This document shows positions 9,872 to 21,183 of a stretch of DNA of 39,090 bases, piece by piece. Every line of letters begins with the position of its first letter. Position 1 is the first letter of the stretch. Origin of the DNA: Rhodocyclales bacterium (GTDB lineage: Bacteria; Pseudomonadota; Gammaproteobacteria; Burkholderiales; Rhodocyclaceae); contig JACRPB010000177.1 of assembly GCA_016214175.1 (NCBI GenBank), positions 1 to 39,090 on the forward strand, written 5' to 3'. Position numbers and translations under genes: made by a program. The notes under the pieces are model-generated. The model did no database searches. It saw only the letters and a list, made by a program, of their open reading frames with translations, and was not told the origin of the DNA.

Positions 9872-9901
9872 GACGACGTTAAGACGGCCCCCCACCCCCA
9901 G

Positions 9902-9921
9902 CCCCCGCCCCAGGGCGGGGG
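9902..9921. repeat. GC-rich hairpin in a C/G-tract intergenic sequence
   Basis: CCCCCGCCC-ca-GGGCGGGGG, preceded by ccccccacccccag. Confidence 0.7.
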
Positions 9922-9987
9922 ACTATGTTTGCTCGCTGCGCTCGATAAAGTTTGTGTCCCTTGTCCTGCTGTTGAGCGATCGTCCCG

Positions 9988-10740
9988 ATGAACGACGGAC
10001 AACTCCTCCGCTACAGCCGGCACATCCTGCTGCCCGAGATCGGCATCGAAGGCCAGGAGAAGCTGCTGGCGGCGCGCGTCCTCGTCATCGGCGCCGGCGG
10101 TCTCGGTTCGCCGGCCGCCTATTACCTGGCCTCGGCCGGCATCGGCACCCTGGTCATCGCCGACGGCGACCGCGTCGATCTCACCAACTTGCAACGCCAG
10201 ATCCTGCACTCCACCGCCGCCCTCGGCTGGCCGAAGGCCGAGTCGGGCGCACGCACGCTGGCCGGCATCAACCCCGAGTGCCGCGTCGTCGCCATCACCG
10301 AACGGCTGGAGGGCGCGCGGCTGGACGCCGAAGTCGCCCAGGCCGACGTCGTCCTCGATTGCTGCGACAACTTCGCCACGCGCCATGCCGTCAACCGCGC
10401 CTGCGTCAAGCACAAGGTGCCGCTGGTGTCGGGCGCCGCGATTCGCTTCGACGGCCAGATCGCCGTCTTCGACAAGCGCAATCCGGCCGCGCCCTGCTAC
10501 CACTGCCTGTTTCCCGAAAGCCAGGACGTCGAGGAAATGCGCTGCGCCGTCATGGGCGTCTTCGCGCCGCTGACCGGCATCGTCGGCACCGTGCAGGCGG
10601 CGGAAGCCTTGAAAGTGCTGATCGGCTGCGGCGAAACCCTCGCCGGCCGCTTGCTGCTGCTCGACGGCCTCGGCATGGAATGGCGCTCGATCAGCGTGCC
10701 GCGCGACGCCGGCTGCGCGGTATGCGGGACGGTGCGATAG
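9988..10740 (+). CDS. moeB: HesA/MoeB/ThiF-family adenylyltransferase (MoeB-like)
   Basis: RYSRHILLPEIGIEGQEKLLAARVLVIGAGGLGSPAAYYLASAGIG...DLTNLQRQILH...GFAPLTGIVGT-type region. Confidence 0.93.
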   Translation: MNDGQLLRYSRHILLPEIGIEGQEKLLAARVLVIGAGGLGSPAAYYLASAGIGTLVIADGDRVDLTNLQRQILHSTAALGWPKAESGARTLAGINPECRVVAITERLEGARLDAEVAQADVVLDCCDNFATRHAVNRACVKHKVPLVSGAAIRFDGQIAVFDKRNPAAPCYHCLFPESQDVEEMRCAVMGVFAPLTGIVGTVQAAEALKVLIGCGETLAGRLLLLDGLGMEWRSISVPRDAGCAVCGTVR

Positions 10741-10762
10741 GTTCGTTGTTCGCCGAGGCGAT

Positions 10763-10891
10763 CTAACCTCCAGACAGTGGTCGGGCACCTGTCGCCCAAC
10801 GGTATACGGACAGCGGTAGCAGTATCGGCAGACTGCCGATGGTGAAGGCAATCAGAATGGGCAGGAAGAAAATTGCCTTGACCTTGTTCAT
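10763..10891 (-). CDS. Small (42-aa) hydrophobic membrane protein
   Basis: MNKVKAIFFLPILIAFTIGSLPILLPLSVYRWATGARPLSGG preceded by a good Shine-Dalgarno (AAAGGAGCGACACC-ATG) on the minus strand. Confidence 0.6.
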   Translation of the reverse strand: MNKVKAIFFLPILIAFTIGSLPILLPLSVYRWATGARPLSGG

Positions 10892-11100
10892 GGTGTCGCT
10901 CCTTTGCGGCTGAATAGCCATCGCTGATCTCCGTCGGGAAGGTAAGAATCTCGTTTGCCGCCCCGGGCACTCAAGGACGACGAAACGCCGGTGAAAGCGG
11001 AAGCGCCGTGCATCGGTGCACCGGCACAGCATGTTGCGGAAAGGGGAGACTGTGTCCGATCCCGGCAGCCGCGATGGCGTCGCTTCCATCGGTGGACAAG

Positions 11101-11115
11101 GCAATTGCCGCGCCA
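11101..11115 (-). promoter_or_regulatory. Putative sigma-54 (-24/-12) promoter reading toward the 42-aa membrane protein
   Basis: Minus strand TGGCGCGGCAATTGC; GG-N10-GC spacing, close to consensus TGGCACG-N4-TTGC. Confidence 0.55.
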
Positions 11116-11214
11116 CCTCCGCCGTGGAAGCGCTAAGGTCTTCAGCTTGCAGGATTTAATCGGCAACCGTGCCGCGCCGTAGCGCAGGCGCCGCCGCAGG
11201 AAACCTCAAATACA

Positions 11215-11249
11215 CTGCCATCATGGCAGCAGCCACGCCATAGTGGCAG
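11215..11249. promoter_or_regulatory. Two palindromic putative activator-binding sites
   Basis: CTGCCAT-C-ATGGCAG (11215-11229, perfect) and cGCCA-TAG-TGGCag (11236-11249); about 100-150 bp upstream of the minus-strand -24/-12 element. Confidence 0.65.
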
Positions 11250-12545
<1,296 letters not shown>

Positions 12546-12576
12546 GAGCGAAGTCCGGCACAGTAGAAAGGAATTA

Positions 12577-12591
12577 CTGCCATAATGGCAG
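12577..12591. promoter_or_regulatory. Palindromic putative activator-binding site upstream of the activator gene
   Basis: CTGCCAT-A-ATGGCAG, perfect; same sequence type as 11215-11229. Confidence 0.65.
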
Positions 12592-12669
12592 CAGTGCCAC
12601 TGCCACGCAAGCCGACAACAAGCCAGGCAACCCGATAACGCTCCTATCGCGAACCGAGACGTCCATGTA

Positions 12670-12683
12670 TGCCAATAGTGGCA
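12670..12683. promoter_or_regulatory. Third-location palindrome (putative activator site)
   Basis: TGCCA-ATAG-TGGCA, about 100 bp upstream of the plus-strand -24 element. Confidence 0.55.
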
Positions 12684-12780
12684 GATGGCAAACTCAAACA
12701 GGTCACACGTCCCGTCGGTAATAGGATAAATGTCCCATTAAAACAGCGCATTGCCGTCCAGATACGGCTAAGCGCCTGAT

Positions 12781-12797
12781 TGGGCACATGTCTTGCG
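12781..12797 (+). promoter_or_regulatory. Putative sigma-54 (-24/-12) promoter
   Basis: tGGGCACATGTCTTGCG; GG-N10-GC spacing, matches TGGCACR-N4-TTGC. Confidence 0.7.
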
Positions 12798-12857
12798 TTC
12801 TACACAGACGACAGGGGCAATCCCGGCATCCTGTTCGCCGTTAATCGGAGAAAAATC

Positions 12858-13022
12858 ATGGCATGGAATCTATTGCTCACTTCAGACATTGGCCTGCTTA
12901 GCCTATTCACCATTTTCTTCTGCGTGGCGATGGCGGTGTACATCGTCTATTTTGTCAAACAGCGCGCTGCCACCGAGTTGAAGAATGGGGCCGCGTCCAA
13001 TCAAGTTCCCAGCAGCCACTGA
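12858..13022 (+). CDS. Small membrane protein, DUF3149-like
   Basis: MAWNLLLTSDIGLLSLFTIFFCVAMAVYIVYFVKQRAATELKNGAASNQVPSSH; single TM; SD-like ggagaaaaatc upstream of the ATG. Confidence 0.7.
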   Translation: MAWNLLLTSDIGLLSLFTIFFCVAMAVYIVYFVKQRAATELKNGAASNQVPSSH

Positions 13023-13121
13023 CTTGGAATCTAGCCCGTGCAGGCGGCTAGAGCCGTACAAGGTGCCGGCGCCGCGGCGAGCGGCCCGGCCCGTCAATCA
13101 TCACCATAAGAAAGTAGCCTC

Positions 13122-13689
13122 ATGAACACTAGCTGCACATGCTGCCCAGGCGCACCGATGAACCCCAAGCGCCGTCAGCTCCTGCTCGCCACCGGCGCTG
13201 CCGGCGCGGTCGGAACGGGCCAAGGCCGCTGGCGCTCCCGTGGAGGCGGATATCTCCAAACTCTTGCCGGGCCAGATCATGACTGTCGAATGGCGCGGCA
13301 AACCCGTCTGGATCGTACATCGGACGCCGGCGATGCTCGCCGCGCTCAAGCAGGCCGAGCCTCATCTGGCCGACCCCGGATCGACGCGTCCGCAACAACC
13401 GGACTACGCCGCCAACGAGTGCCGCTCCATCAAACCGGAGATCATGGTGGCCGTAGGCATCTGCACCCATCTCGGCTGCTCGCCGACCGAGAAGTTCCGG
13501 CCAGGGGCCGCACAAGGCATGCCCGCCGACTGGCCGGGCGGTTTCTTTTGCCCCTGCCACGGGTCGCAGTTCGATCTCGCCGGACGCGTTTTCAAGAACA
13601 TGCCAGCGCCGACGAATCTGGAGATTCCGTCTCACACCTACCTAGCCGACACGCGCTTGTTGATCGGCGAAGACGGTAAATCAGCCTGA
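13122..13689 (+). pseudogene. petA: Rieske iron-sulfur protein (PetA-like), reading frame broken near the N-terminus
   Basis: N-terminal part MNTSCTCCPGAPMNPKRRQLLLATGAAGAVG in one frame; SERAKAAGAPVEADISKLLPGQIMTVEWRGKPVWIV...GICTHLGC...FFCPCHGSQFDLAGRV in another, from about 13210. Expected TM region missing. Confidence 0.8.
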
Positions 13690-13712
13690 GAGGCTCCGCG
13701 CGGAGCAGCGCC

Positions 13713-14801
13713 TTACTTGAAGCGCGCCAGCAAGCGCATGTCGCAACCGATGCGGCGGCTGTCGACGATCTCCAGTTCGCGCCGGCCGGTGAGGTCCGTC
13801 AGTTCCGGCAACACGGCGAGGCCGCGCGCCGGATCGCCGATCAGGATCGGCGCCTGGTAGAGCAAAAGCTCGTCGACGCAGCCGGTCCGGATCAGGGCGC
13901 CGTTGAGTCGCGCCCCGGCTTCGACCAGCACCTCGTTCACGCCGCGCCGGCCGAGTTCGCCGAACATGCCGGGCAGATCGACCTTACCGGTGCCGTCGGG
14001 CAGGCAGATCACGTCGGCGCCTTGTGCCCGCAGCGCCGCTGCCCGCTCCGCATCGTCGACCGCGGTGAACACCAGGGTGTTGCCGCCTTCGACCACGCGC
14101 GCGGTCGGCCGCAGTTCGAGCCAGCCGTCGACGACCACGCGCAAGGGCTGGCGTGTCGTCGCCACCGCGCGCACGGTGAGCTGCGGATCGTCGTCGCGCA
14201 CCGTGCCGATGCCCGTCAGCAGCGCGCAGGACCGCGCGCGCCAGGCGTGGCCGTCGCTGCGCGCCTCCGGGCCGGTGATCCATTGCGAGACGCCGTTGTT
14301 GAGCGCCGTCCTGCCGTCGAGGCTGATCGCCGCCTTCAGCCGCACCCAGGGCCGGCCGCGCGTCATGCGGGACACGAAACCGAGGTTGAGTTCGCGCGCT
14401 TCGGTCGCCAGCAGGCCGACCGCCGTCTCGATGCCGGCGCTCGCCAGTTTCGCCATGCCCTGGCCGGCCACCAAGGGATTCGGGTCCGCCATCGCCGCGA
14501 CGACGCGCACGACGCCGGCGGCGATCAGGGCGTCGGCGCAGGGCGGCGTGCGGCCAAAGTGGGAACAGGGTTCGAGCGTGACGTAGGCCGTGGCGCCGCG
14601 CGCCAAGTCGCCGGCGGCGCGCAAGGCATGCACCTCGGCGTGCGGCTCGCCCGCTTTCGCATGCCAGCCTTCGCCGACAAGCTTGCCGTCGCGCACGACG
14701 ACGCAGCCGACGCGCGGATTGGGGGCGGTCGTATTGAGCCCCTGCGCCGCCAGCCGCAGCGCATGGGCCATGAATGCGTGGTCGGCGGCGGAGAAGGGCA
14801 A
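13713..14801 (-). CDS. ribD: Bifunctional riboflavin biosynthesis deaminase/reductase
   Basis: HAEVHALRAAGDLARGATAYVTLEPCSHFGRTPPCADALI; reductase domain RGRPWVRLKAAISLDGRTAL. Confidence 0.96.
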   Translation of the reverse strand: MPFSAADHAFMAHALRLAAQGLNTTAPNPRVGCVVVRDGKLVGEGWHAKAGEPHAEVHALRAAGDLARGATAYVTLEPCSHFGRTPPCADALIAAGVVRVVAAMADPNPLVAGQGMAKLASAGIETAVGLLATEARELNLGFVSRMTRGRPWVRLKAAISLDGRTALNNGVSQWITGPEARSDGHAWRARSCALLTGIGTVRDDDPQLTVRAVATTRQPLRVVVDGWLELRPTARVVEGGNTLVFTAVDDAERAAALRAQGADVICLPDGTGKVDLPGMFGELGRRGVNEVLVEAGARLNGALIRTGCVDELLLYQAPILIGDPARGLAVLPELTDLTGRRELEIVDSRRIGCDMRLLARFK

Positions 14802-14808
14802 GGCCGAA

Positions 14809-15285
14809 TCAGGCCGTCCGCGGACGGCGGACCTTGGGTTTCTTGACTTCGCGGATCGCGTCCGAGAACTCGTCGAGATCCTCGAAGTTGCGATAGACCG
14901 AGGCGAAGCGGATGTAGGCGACCTTGTCGAGCTTCTTCAACTCGCGGATCACCAGTTCGCCGATGCGGTCGGAGGCGACTTCGCGTTCGGCCAGTTGCAC
15001 CAGCTTTTCCTCGATGCGGTCGATGGCGGCATCGAGGCTTTCGGTGGTCACCGGCCGCTTGCGCAAGGCCAGCATCATGCTGGATTTGAGCTTGTCGCGG
15101 TCGTACTCGGTGCGGCTGCCGTTCTTCTTCACCACCAGCGGCAGTTGCAGTTCGACGCGCTCGTAGGTGGTGAAGCGCTTGTCGCAGGTAAGGCAACGAC
15201 GGCGGCGACGTACGGTGTCGCCGTCCTCGTTCTCGCGCGTGTCCACTACTTGCGTGTTGGGGTCCGCGCAGTAGGGGCACTTCAC
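14809..15285 (-). CDS. nrdR: Transcriptional repressor NrdR
   Basis: [46 protein letters not shown]; Zn ribbon plus ATP-cone. Confidence 0.96.
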   Translation of the reverse strand: MKCPYCADPNTQVVDTRENEDGDTVRRRRRCLTCDKRFTTYERVELQLPLVVKKNGSRTEYDRDKLKSSMMLALRKRPVTTESLDAAIDRIEEKLVQLAEREVASDRIGELVIRELKKLDKVAYIRFASVYRNFEDLDEFSDAIREVKKPKVRRPRTA

Positions 15286-15294
15286 GGCTCGCTC

Positions 15295-16615
<1,321 letters not shown>

Positions 16616-16643
16616 TTTTTGCTCCAAAAAACGCTTCAGAGAA

Positions 16644-16668
16644 AGCTAATGCGCCTCGCGCCTTAGCT
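16644..16668. repeat. Hairpin in the glyA 5' leader
   Basis: agctaatgcgc-ctc-gcgccttagct; 11-bp arms with one mismatch, just upstream of the glyA start. Confidence 0.6.
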
Positions 16669-16716
16669 GAGCCTGGAACATTGGGGGAATTCGTTCGGAA
16701 TGGTCAAGGGCGGATT

Positions 16717-16767
16717 TTACCCTAGGCCGTCAGCGCGTCCAATTACCCTAGGCGGTCACCTCGTCCA
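16717..16767. repeat. Two imperfect 26-bp-spaced direct repeats at the 3' end of the histidine phosphatase gene
   Basis: ttaccctaggccgtcagcgcgtcca (16717) and ttaccctaggcggtcacctcgtcca (16743). Confidence 0.75.
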
Positions 16768-17383
16768 GCGTCGCATCCAGATGCGCCTTTTCGCCCCAGG
16801 TCAGCAGCCGCCAGGCGCCGGCACGGTATTCGAGCCAGTTGAGTCCGGCATTCGGGATCGGGAAATCGCGCGGCCCGGCCAGGTCGCGCCCGGTGGCAAG
16901 GCGGTAGGCGATGTCGAGCACGCCGCCATGGGCGACCAACAGCAGGGTCTGTCCGGCGTGGGCGCTCGCGAGTTCCAGCAACGCCGCCGTCACGCGCGCC
17001 GCGAAACGCCGCAGCGATTCGCCGCCGTCGAGATCGTAGTCGGGATCGCGCGCCGTGTGCGCGGCATGCAAGGCGGGAAACTGTCCGCGCGCCTCGTCGC
17101 CGGTGAGGCCCTGCATTTTGCCGAAGTGGCGCTCGCGCAGCGCGGGCGCCGCGCGCACGGGCAGGCCGAGCGCGGCGCCGATCGGCTCGGCGGTCTGCCA
17201 GGTGCGGGCGAGGTCGCTGCTGTAGAGCGCGTCGAAGCGCCGCCCGGCCAGGCCGGCGGCGGTGGCCGCAGCCTGGGCACGGCCGGCGGCATTCAGCGGG
17301 ATGTCGATCTGGCCCTGGAGACGCTTCTCGGCATTCCAGTCGGTTTCGCCGTGGCGGACGATGCAGAATCGGGTCGAGGTCAT
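16748..17383 (-). CDS. Histidine phosphatase family protein (phosphoglycerate mutase-like)
   Basis: MTSTRFCIVRHGETDWNAEKRLQGQIDIPLNAAGRAQA...HGGVLDIAYRLATG. Confidence 0.9.
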   Translation of the reverse strand: MTSTRFCIVRHGETDWNAEKRLQGQIDIPLNAAGRAQAAATAAGLAGRRFDALYSSDLARTWQTAEPIGAALGLPVRAAPALRERHFGKMQGLTGDEARGQFPALHAAHTARDPDYDLDGGESLRRFAARVTAALLELASAHAGQTLLLVAHGGVLDIAYRLATGRDLAGPRDFPIPNAGLNWLEYRAGAWRLLTWGEKAHLDATLDEVTA

Positions 17384-17547
17384 GAGTGTCGTGGGTCGGC
17401 GGCATTGTGGTTTTCCACAACCGTCTACGAAAAGAAGCCAAACCGCATTAAGCTTAGCCAGCCGCCAGACGGCGCCCGGCGGGGCACGCCAAGAAAGGCC
17501 GGCTGGGAATTCTAACCGCAGCGGCCGTACCCGGAGGAGACAAACGC

Positions 17548-18204
17548 ATGCAACCCCTGCTCAAACTGTCGGCGCTGATCGACGCCCTGAACGAACGCGT
17601 CGGTCGCTCGGTGATCTGGCTCGTGCTCGCCGCGGTGGTCATCAGCGCCATCAACGCGATGGTGCGCAAGGCATTCGACACGAGTTCGAACGCCTTTCTG
17701 GAAATCCAGTGGTACCTGTTCGCCGGCATTTTCCTGCTCGGTTCCGGCTACACCATGCTGCGCCAGGGTCACGTCAAGATCGACGTCGTCCTTGGCCATT
17801 TCTCGAAGCGCACCCAGATCAAGGTCGATATCTTCGGCATCCTGTTCTTCCTGATGCCCTTCGTCTACTCGGTGATCAGCCAGGTCTGGCCGCTGGTCGT
17901 GAATGCCTACGTGCACAACGAGATGTCGGAAAACGCCGGCGGCCTGCCGCGCTGGCCGGTCTATGCGCTGATCCCCGCCGGCTTCGCCCTGCTCGGCCTG
18001 CAAGGAGTGTCCGAGGCGATCAAGCGCCTCGGCTACCTCAAGGGCCTCTGCGCCGATCCGACCCACGCGGTGCAGACCAAGACCGCCGAGGAGGAACTGG
18101 CCGAGGAAATCCGCAAGCACCAGGTCGCTCCCGAGGTGATCGATCGCGTCGAGGACGCGGTGGATATGGTCGACGACAAGAATAAAGAAGGGAGCAACAA
18201 GTGA
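17548..18204 (+). CDS. dctQ: TRAP transporter small permease (DctQ family)
   Basis: Four predicted TM segments, EIQWYLFAGIFLLGSGYTMLRQGHVKIDVV typical of DctQ; overlaps the DctM-like gene by 4 nt. Confidence 0.9.
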   Translation: MQPLLKLSALIDALNERVGRSVIWLVLAAVVISAINAMVRKAFDTSSNAFLEIQWYLFAGIFLLGSGYTMLRQGHVKIDVVLGHFSKRTQIKVDIFGILFFLMPFVYSVISQVWPLVVNAYVHNEMSENAGGLPRWPVYALIPAGFALLGLQGVSEAIKRLGYLKGLCADPTHAVQTKTAEEELAEEIRKHQVAPEVIDRVEDAVDMVDDKNKEGSNK

Positions 18205-19900
18205 TCGAATTCCTCCAGTCCAACATGGCGCCGGTGATGTTCTCCGGCCTCATCGTCTTCCTGCTGATGGGCTATTCGGTGGCCTTCTCGCTCGCCGCCT
18301 GCGGCCTCTTCTTCGGTTACCTCGGCGTCCATCTCGGCATGCTGCCGGAATCCCTGCTGTCGGCGCTGCCGCTGCGCATGATCGGCATCCTGAAGAACGA
18401 CACCCTGCTCGCCATTCCCTTCTTCACCTTCATGGGCCTGATCCTGGAGCGCTCGGGCATGGCCGAGGACCTGCTCGATACGATCGGCCAGTTGTTCGGC
18501 CCCATCCGCGGCGGCCTGGCCTATGCGGTGATCCTGGTCGGCGCCATGCTTGCCGCCACCACCGGCGTCGTCGCCGCCTCGGTGATCTCGATGGGCCTGA
18601 TCTCGCTGCCGATCATGCTGCGCTACGGCTACGACCGCCGCATCGCCTGCGGCGTGATCGCCGCATCCGGAACATTGGCGCAGATCATCCCGCCCTCGCT
18701 GGTGCTGATCGTGATCGCCGACCAGCTCGGCCGCAGCGTCGGCGACTGGTCAATCCGACCCTGGTCCCGGCGCTGCCGCTGGAAGCGCGCACCATCCGCG
18801 AGGACGACGGCAGCGCCGGCATGCGTTCGCTGCTGGCCCTGACCGCACTCTCGACCGGCGCCGCGCTCACCTTCGCCAAGACGCGTCCGGCGGAAACGCC
18901 GCTGGACGAAACCATCGTCGTCTCGATGTGCGTCGGCGTCGGCGTCGCCTTTGCGTTGGCGGTGGCCAACCGCTCGTTCAAGCTGAAGCTGCTGTCGCGC
19001 ATCGCCGAGCGCGTCACCTTCGTCCTCATCCCGCCGCTGGCGCTGATTTTCCTGGTGCTGGGCACCATCTTCCTCGGCATCGCGACGCCGACCGAGGGCG
19101 GCGCCATGGGCGCCATGGGCGCCCTGATCATGGCCGTCAGCCGCGGCCGTCTGAGCCAGAAGCTGATGAAGCAGGCGATGGAGGCGACCATGAAGCTTTC
19201 CAGCTTCGTGCTTTTCATCCTGCTCGGCGCCACCGTGTTCAGCCTGAGCTTCCAGGCCGTCGACGGCCAGAAATGGGTCGAGCACCTGCTGACCGGCCTG
19301 CCCGGCGGCCAGCTCGGCTTCCTGATCGTGGTCAACCTGCTGGTGTTCTTCCTCGCCTTCTTCCTCGACTTTTTCGAACTCGCCTTCATCGTCGTGCCGC
19401 TGATCGGGCCGGTCGCCGACAAGCTGGGCATCGATCTGGTCTGGTTCGGCGTCGTGCTGGCGGTCAACATGCAGACCTCGTTCATGCACCCGCCCTTCGG
19501 CTTCGCGCTGTTCTACCTGCGCAGCGTGGCGCCGCACGAGGAGTACGAGGACCGCCTGACCAAAAAGAGAATCGCCCCCATCACCACCGGCCAGATCTAC
19601 TGGGGCGCCGTGCCCTTCGTCATCATCCAGGTCATCATGATCGGCCTGGTCATCGCCTTCCCGGCCATGGTCACCGGCGGCCTCGACAAGGAGACGAAGG
19701 TCGATCTCGATCAGATCCAGCTTGAGGCGGAACCGGGCGGCTACGGGGCGCAGCAGGAAGACGCCCCCAAGGAGGGCGGCGGGGCCGCCGCCGAAGCCGC
19801 AAGAGAACCTGCCGGAGAAGCCGCAAAGCCGAAGGAAGACGAAGATCCGTCGGCGGCGTTGATGCGCGAAATGGCCGAGGAGTCGAAGAAGAAGAAATAG
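18201..19900 (+). pseudogene. dctM: TRAP transporter large permease (DctM family), frame broken near 18745
   Basis: 18201-18842 ORF matches DctM up to VLIVIADQLGRSVGDW; the DctM sequence resumes in another frame (VNPTLVPALPLEARTIREDDGSAGMRSLLALTALSTG...), continuing in ORF 18821-19900. Confidence 0.85.
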
Positions 19901-19920
19901 CCGGCCCGAAGGGCAGGCGC

Positions 19921-19954
19921 AAAAAAACCCGCGGCGACGAACCGCGGGTTTTTT
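19921..19954. terminator. Bidirectional rho-independent terminator between convergent dctM and dctP
   Basis: AAAAAAACCCGCGG-cgacgaa-CCGCGGGTTTTTT. Confidence 0.93.
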
Positions 19955-19970
19955 CTTTCAGTGCGCAGGC

Positions 19971-21050
19971 TTAGAGCTTCTGTCCCTGCATGAAGCTGTC
20001 GAAACCCATTTCGGCGAAGCGGAACCACTGGTTCTGCTCGCGGCGGAAGTCGGAATAATCCGCGTAGATCTTTTTCCAGGCCGGGTTCTTGGTCGAGAGA
20101 TCGGCGTAAAGATCCTGGGACGCCTTGAAGGCCGCTTCCATTACGTCCTTCGGCATGCGCTGCAGCTTGACGCCGGCACCGACGAGTTCCTTCAATGCCT
20201 TCGGATTCTTGGCATCGTACTTGGCCTGCATGTCGCTGTGGGCCGTCGCCGCGGCGCATTCGACGATGGCCTTGTGCTCGGTCGACAAGGACGCCCAGGC
20301 CTTGCTGTTGATGTACAGCTCCAGTTCCGGGCCGCCTTCCCACCAGGCCGGATAGACGTAGTTCTTCGCCACCTTGTAGAAGCCGAGCTTCTGGTCGTCG
20401 TAGGGGCCGACCCATTCCGTGGCGTCGATGGTGCCTTTCTCCAGGGCCTGATAGATCTCGCCGCCGGGAATGTTCTGCGGCACGCCGCCGATGGCCGACA
20501 GCACTTTGCCGCCGAAGCCGCCGATGCGCATCTTCATGCCCTTGATGTCCTTCAGCGACTTGACTTCCTTGCGGTACCAGCCGCCCATCTGCGCGCCGGT
20601 GTTGCCCATCGGCATGTTGACGATGTTGAAGTTGGCGTAGAACTCGCGGAACAGCTTGAGGCCGTTGCCTTCGTACATCCACGCCGTCATCTGGCGCGAA
20701 TTGAGGCCGAAGGGAATCGCGCAGTTGAGGGCGAAGGTGTCGTCCTTGCCGAAAAAGTAATAGGGAGCGGTATGGGCGCACTCGACGTTGCCCTGCTGCA
20801 CGCCATCCACGACACCGAAGGGCGGCATCAGCTCGCCGCCGGCATGCACCGAAATCTCGAACTTGCCACCCGACATTTCCTTGACCTTCCTGGAAAACAC
20901 GTCGGCCGCACCGAAGATGGTGTCGAGGGCCTTCGGGAAGCTCGAAGCCAGGCGCCAGCGGATGGCTTGCTGCGCGTGCACCGCCGGCGCGACGCCGGCT
21001 GCCAGGATGCCGGCCATGCCGGCGTTCTTGAGGAATTTGCGACGTTCCAT
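19971..21050 (-). CDS. dctP: TRAP transporter substrate-binding protein (DctP family)
   Basis: MERRKFLKNAGMAGILAAGVAPAVHAQQAIRWRLASSFPKALDTIFGAADVFSRKVKEMSGGKFEISVHAGGEL; signal peptide plus DctP fold motifs. Confidence 0.93.
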   Translation of the reverse strand: MERRKFLKNAGMAGILAAGVAPAVHAQQAIRWRLASSFPKALDTIFGAADVFSRKVKEMSGGKFEISVHAGGELMPPFGVVDGVQQGNVECAHTAPYYFFGKDDTFALNCAIPFGLNSRQMTAWMYEGNGLKLFREFYANFNIVNMPMGNTGAQMGGWYRKEVKSLKDIKGMKMRIGGFGGKVLSAIGGVPQNIPGGEIYQALEKGTIDATEWVGPYDDQKLGFYKVAKNYVYPAWWEGGPELELYINSKAWASLSTEHKAIVECAAATAHSDMQAKYDAKNPKALKELVGAGVKLQRMPKDVMEAAFKASQDLYADLSTKNPAWKKIYADYSDFRREQNQWFRFAEMGFDSFMQGQKL

Positions 21051-21183
21051 ATTGTCTTCTCCTGATGTTGGCGACCGGGCGCCGCCAGTTGGATTACGAA
21101 CGCCCCTTATGCTCGGGGGGTGCCGGGCATACTACACCAAGCGAATCGGGCAACGGCGTTGCGGTAAACCGCAATGGGAGAGG

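Noticed and set aside
21159-21174. TTGCGGT-aa-ACCGCAA hairpin upstream of dctP
   Set aside because: Short stem without a T-tract; could occur by chance.
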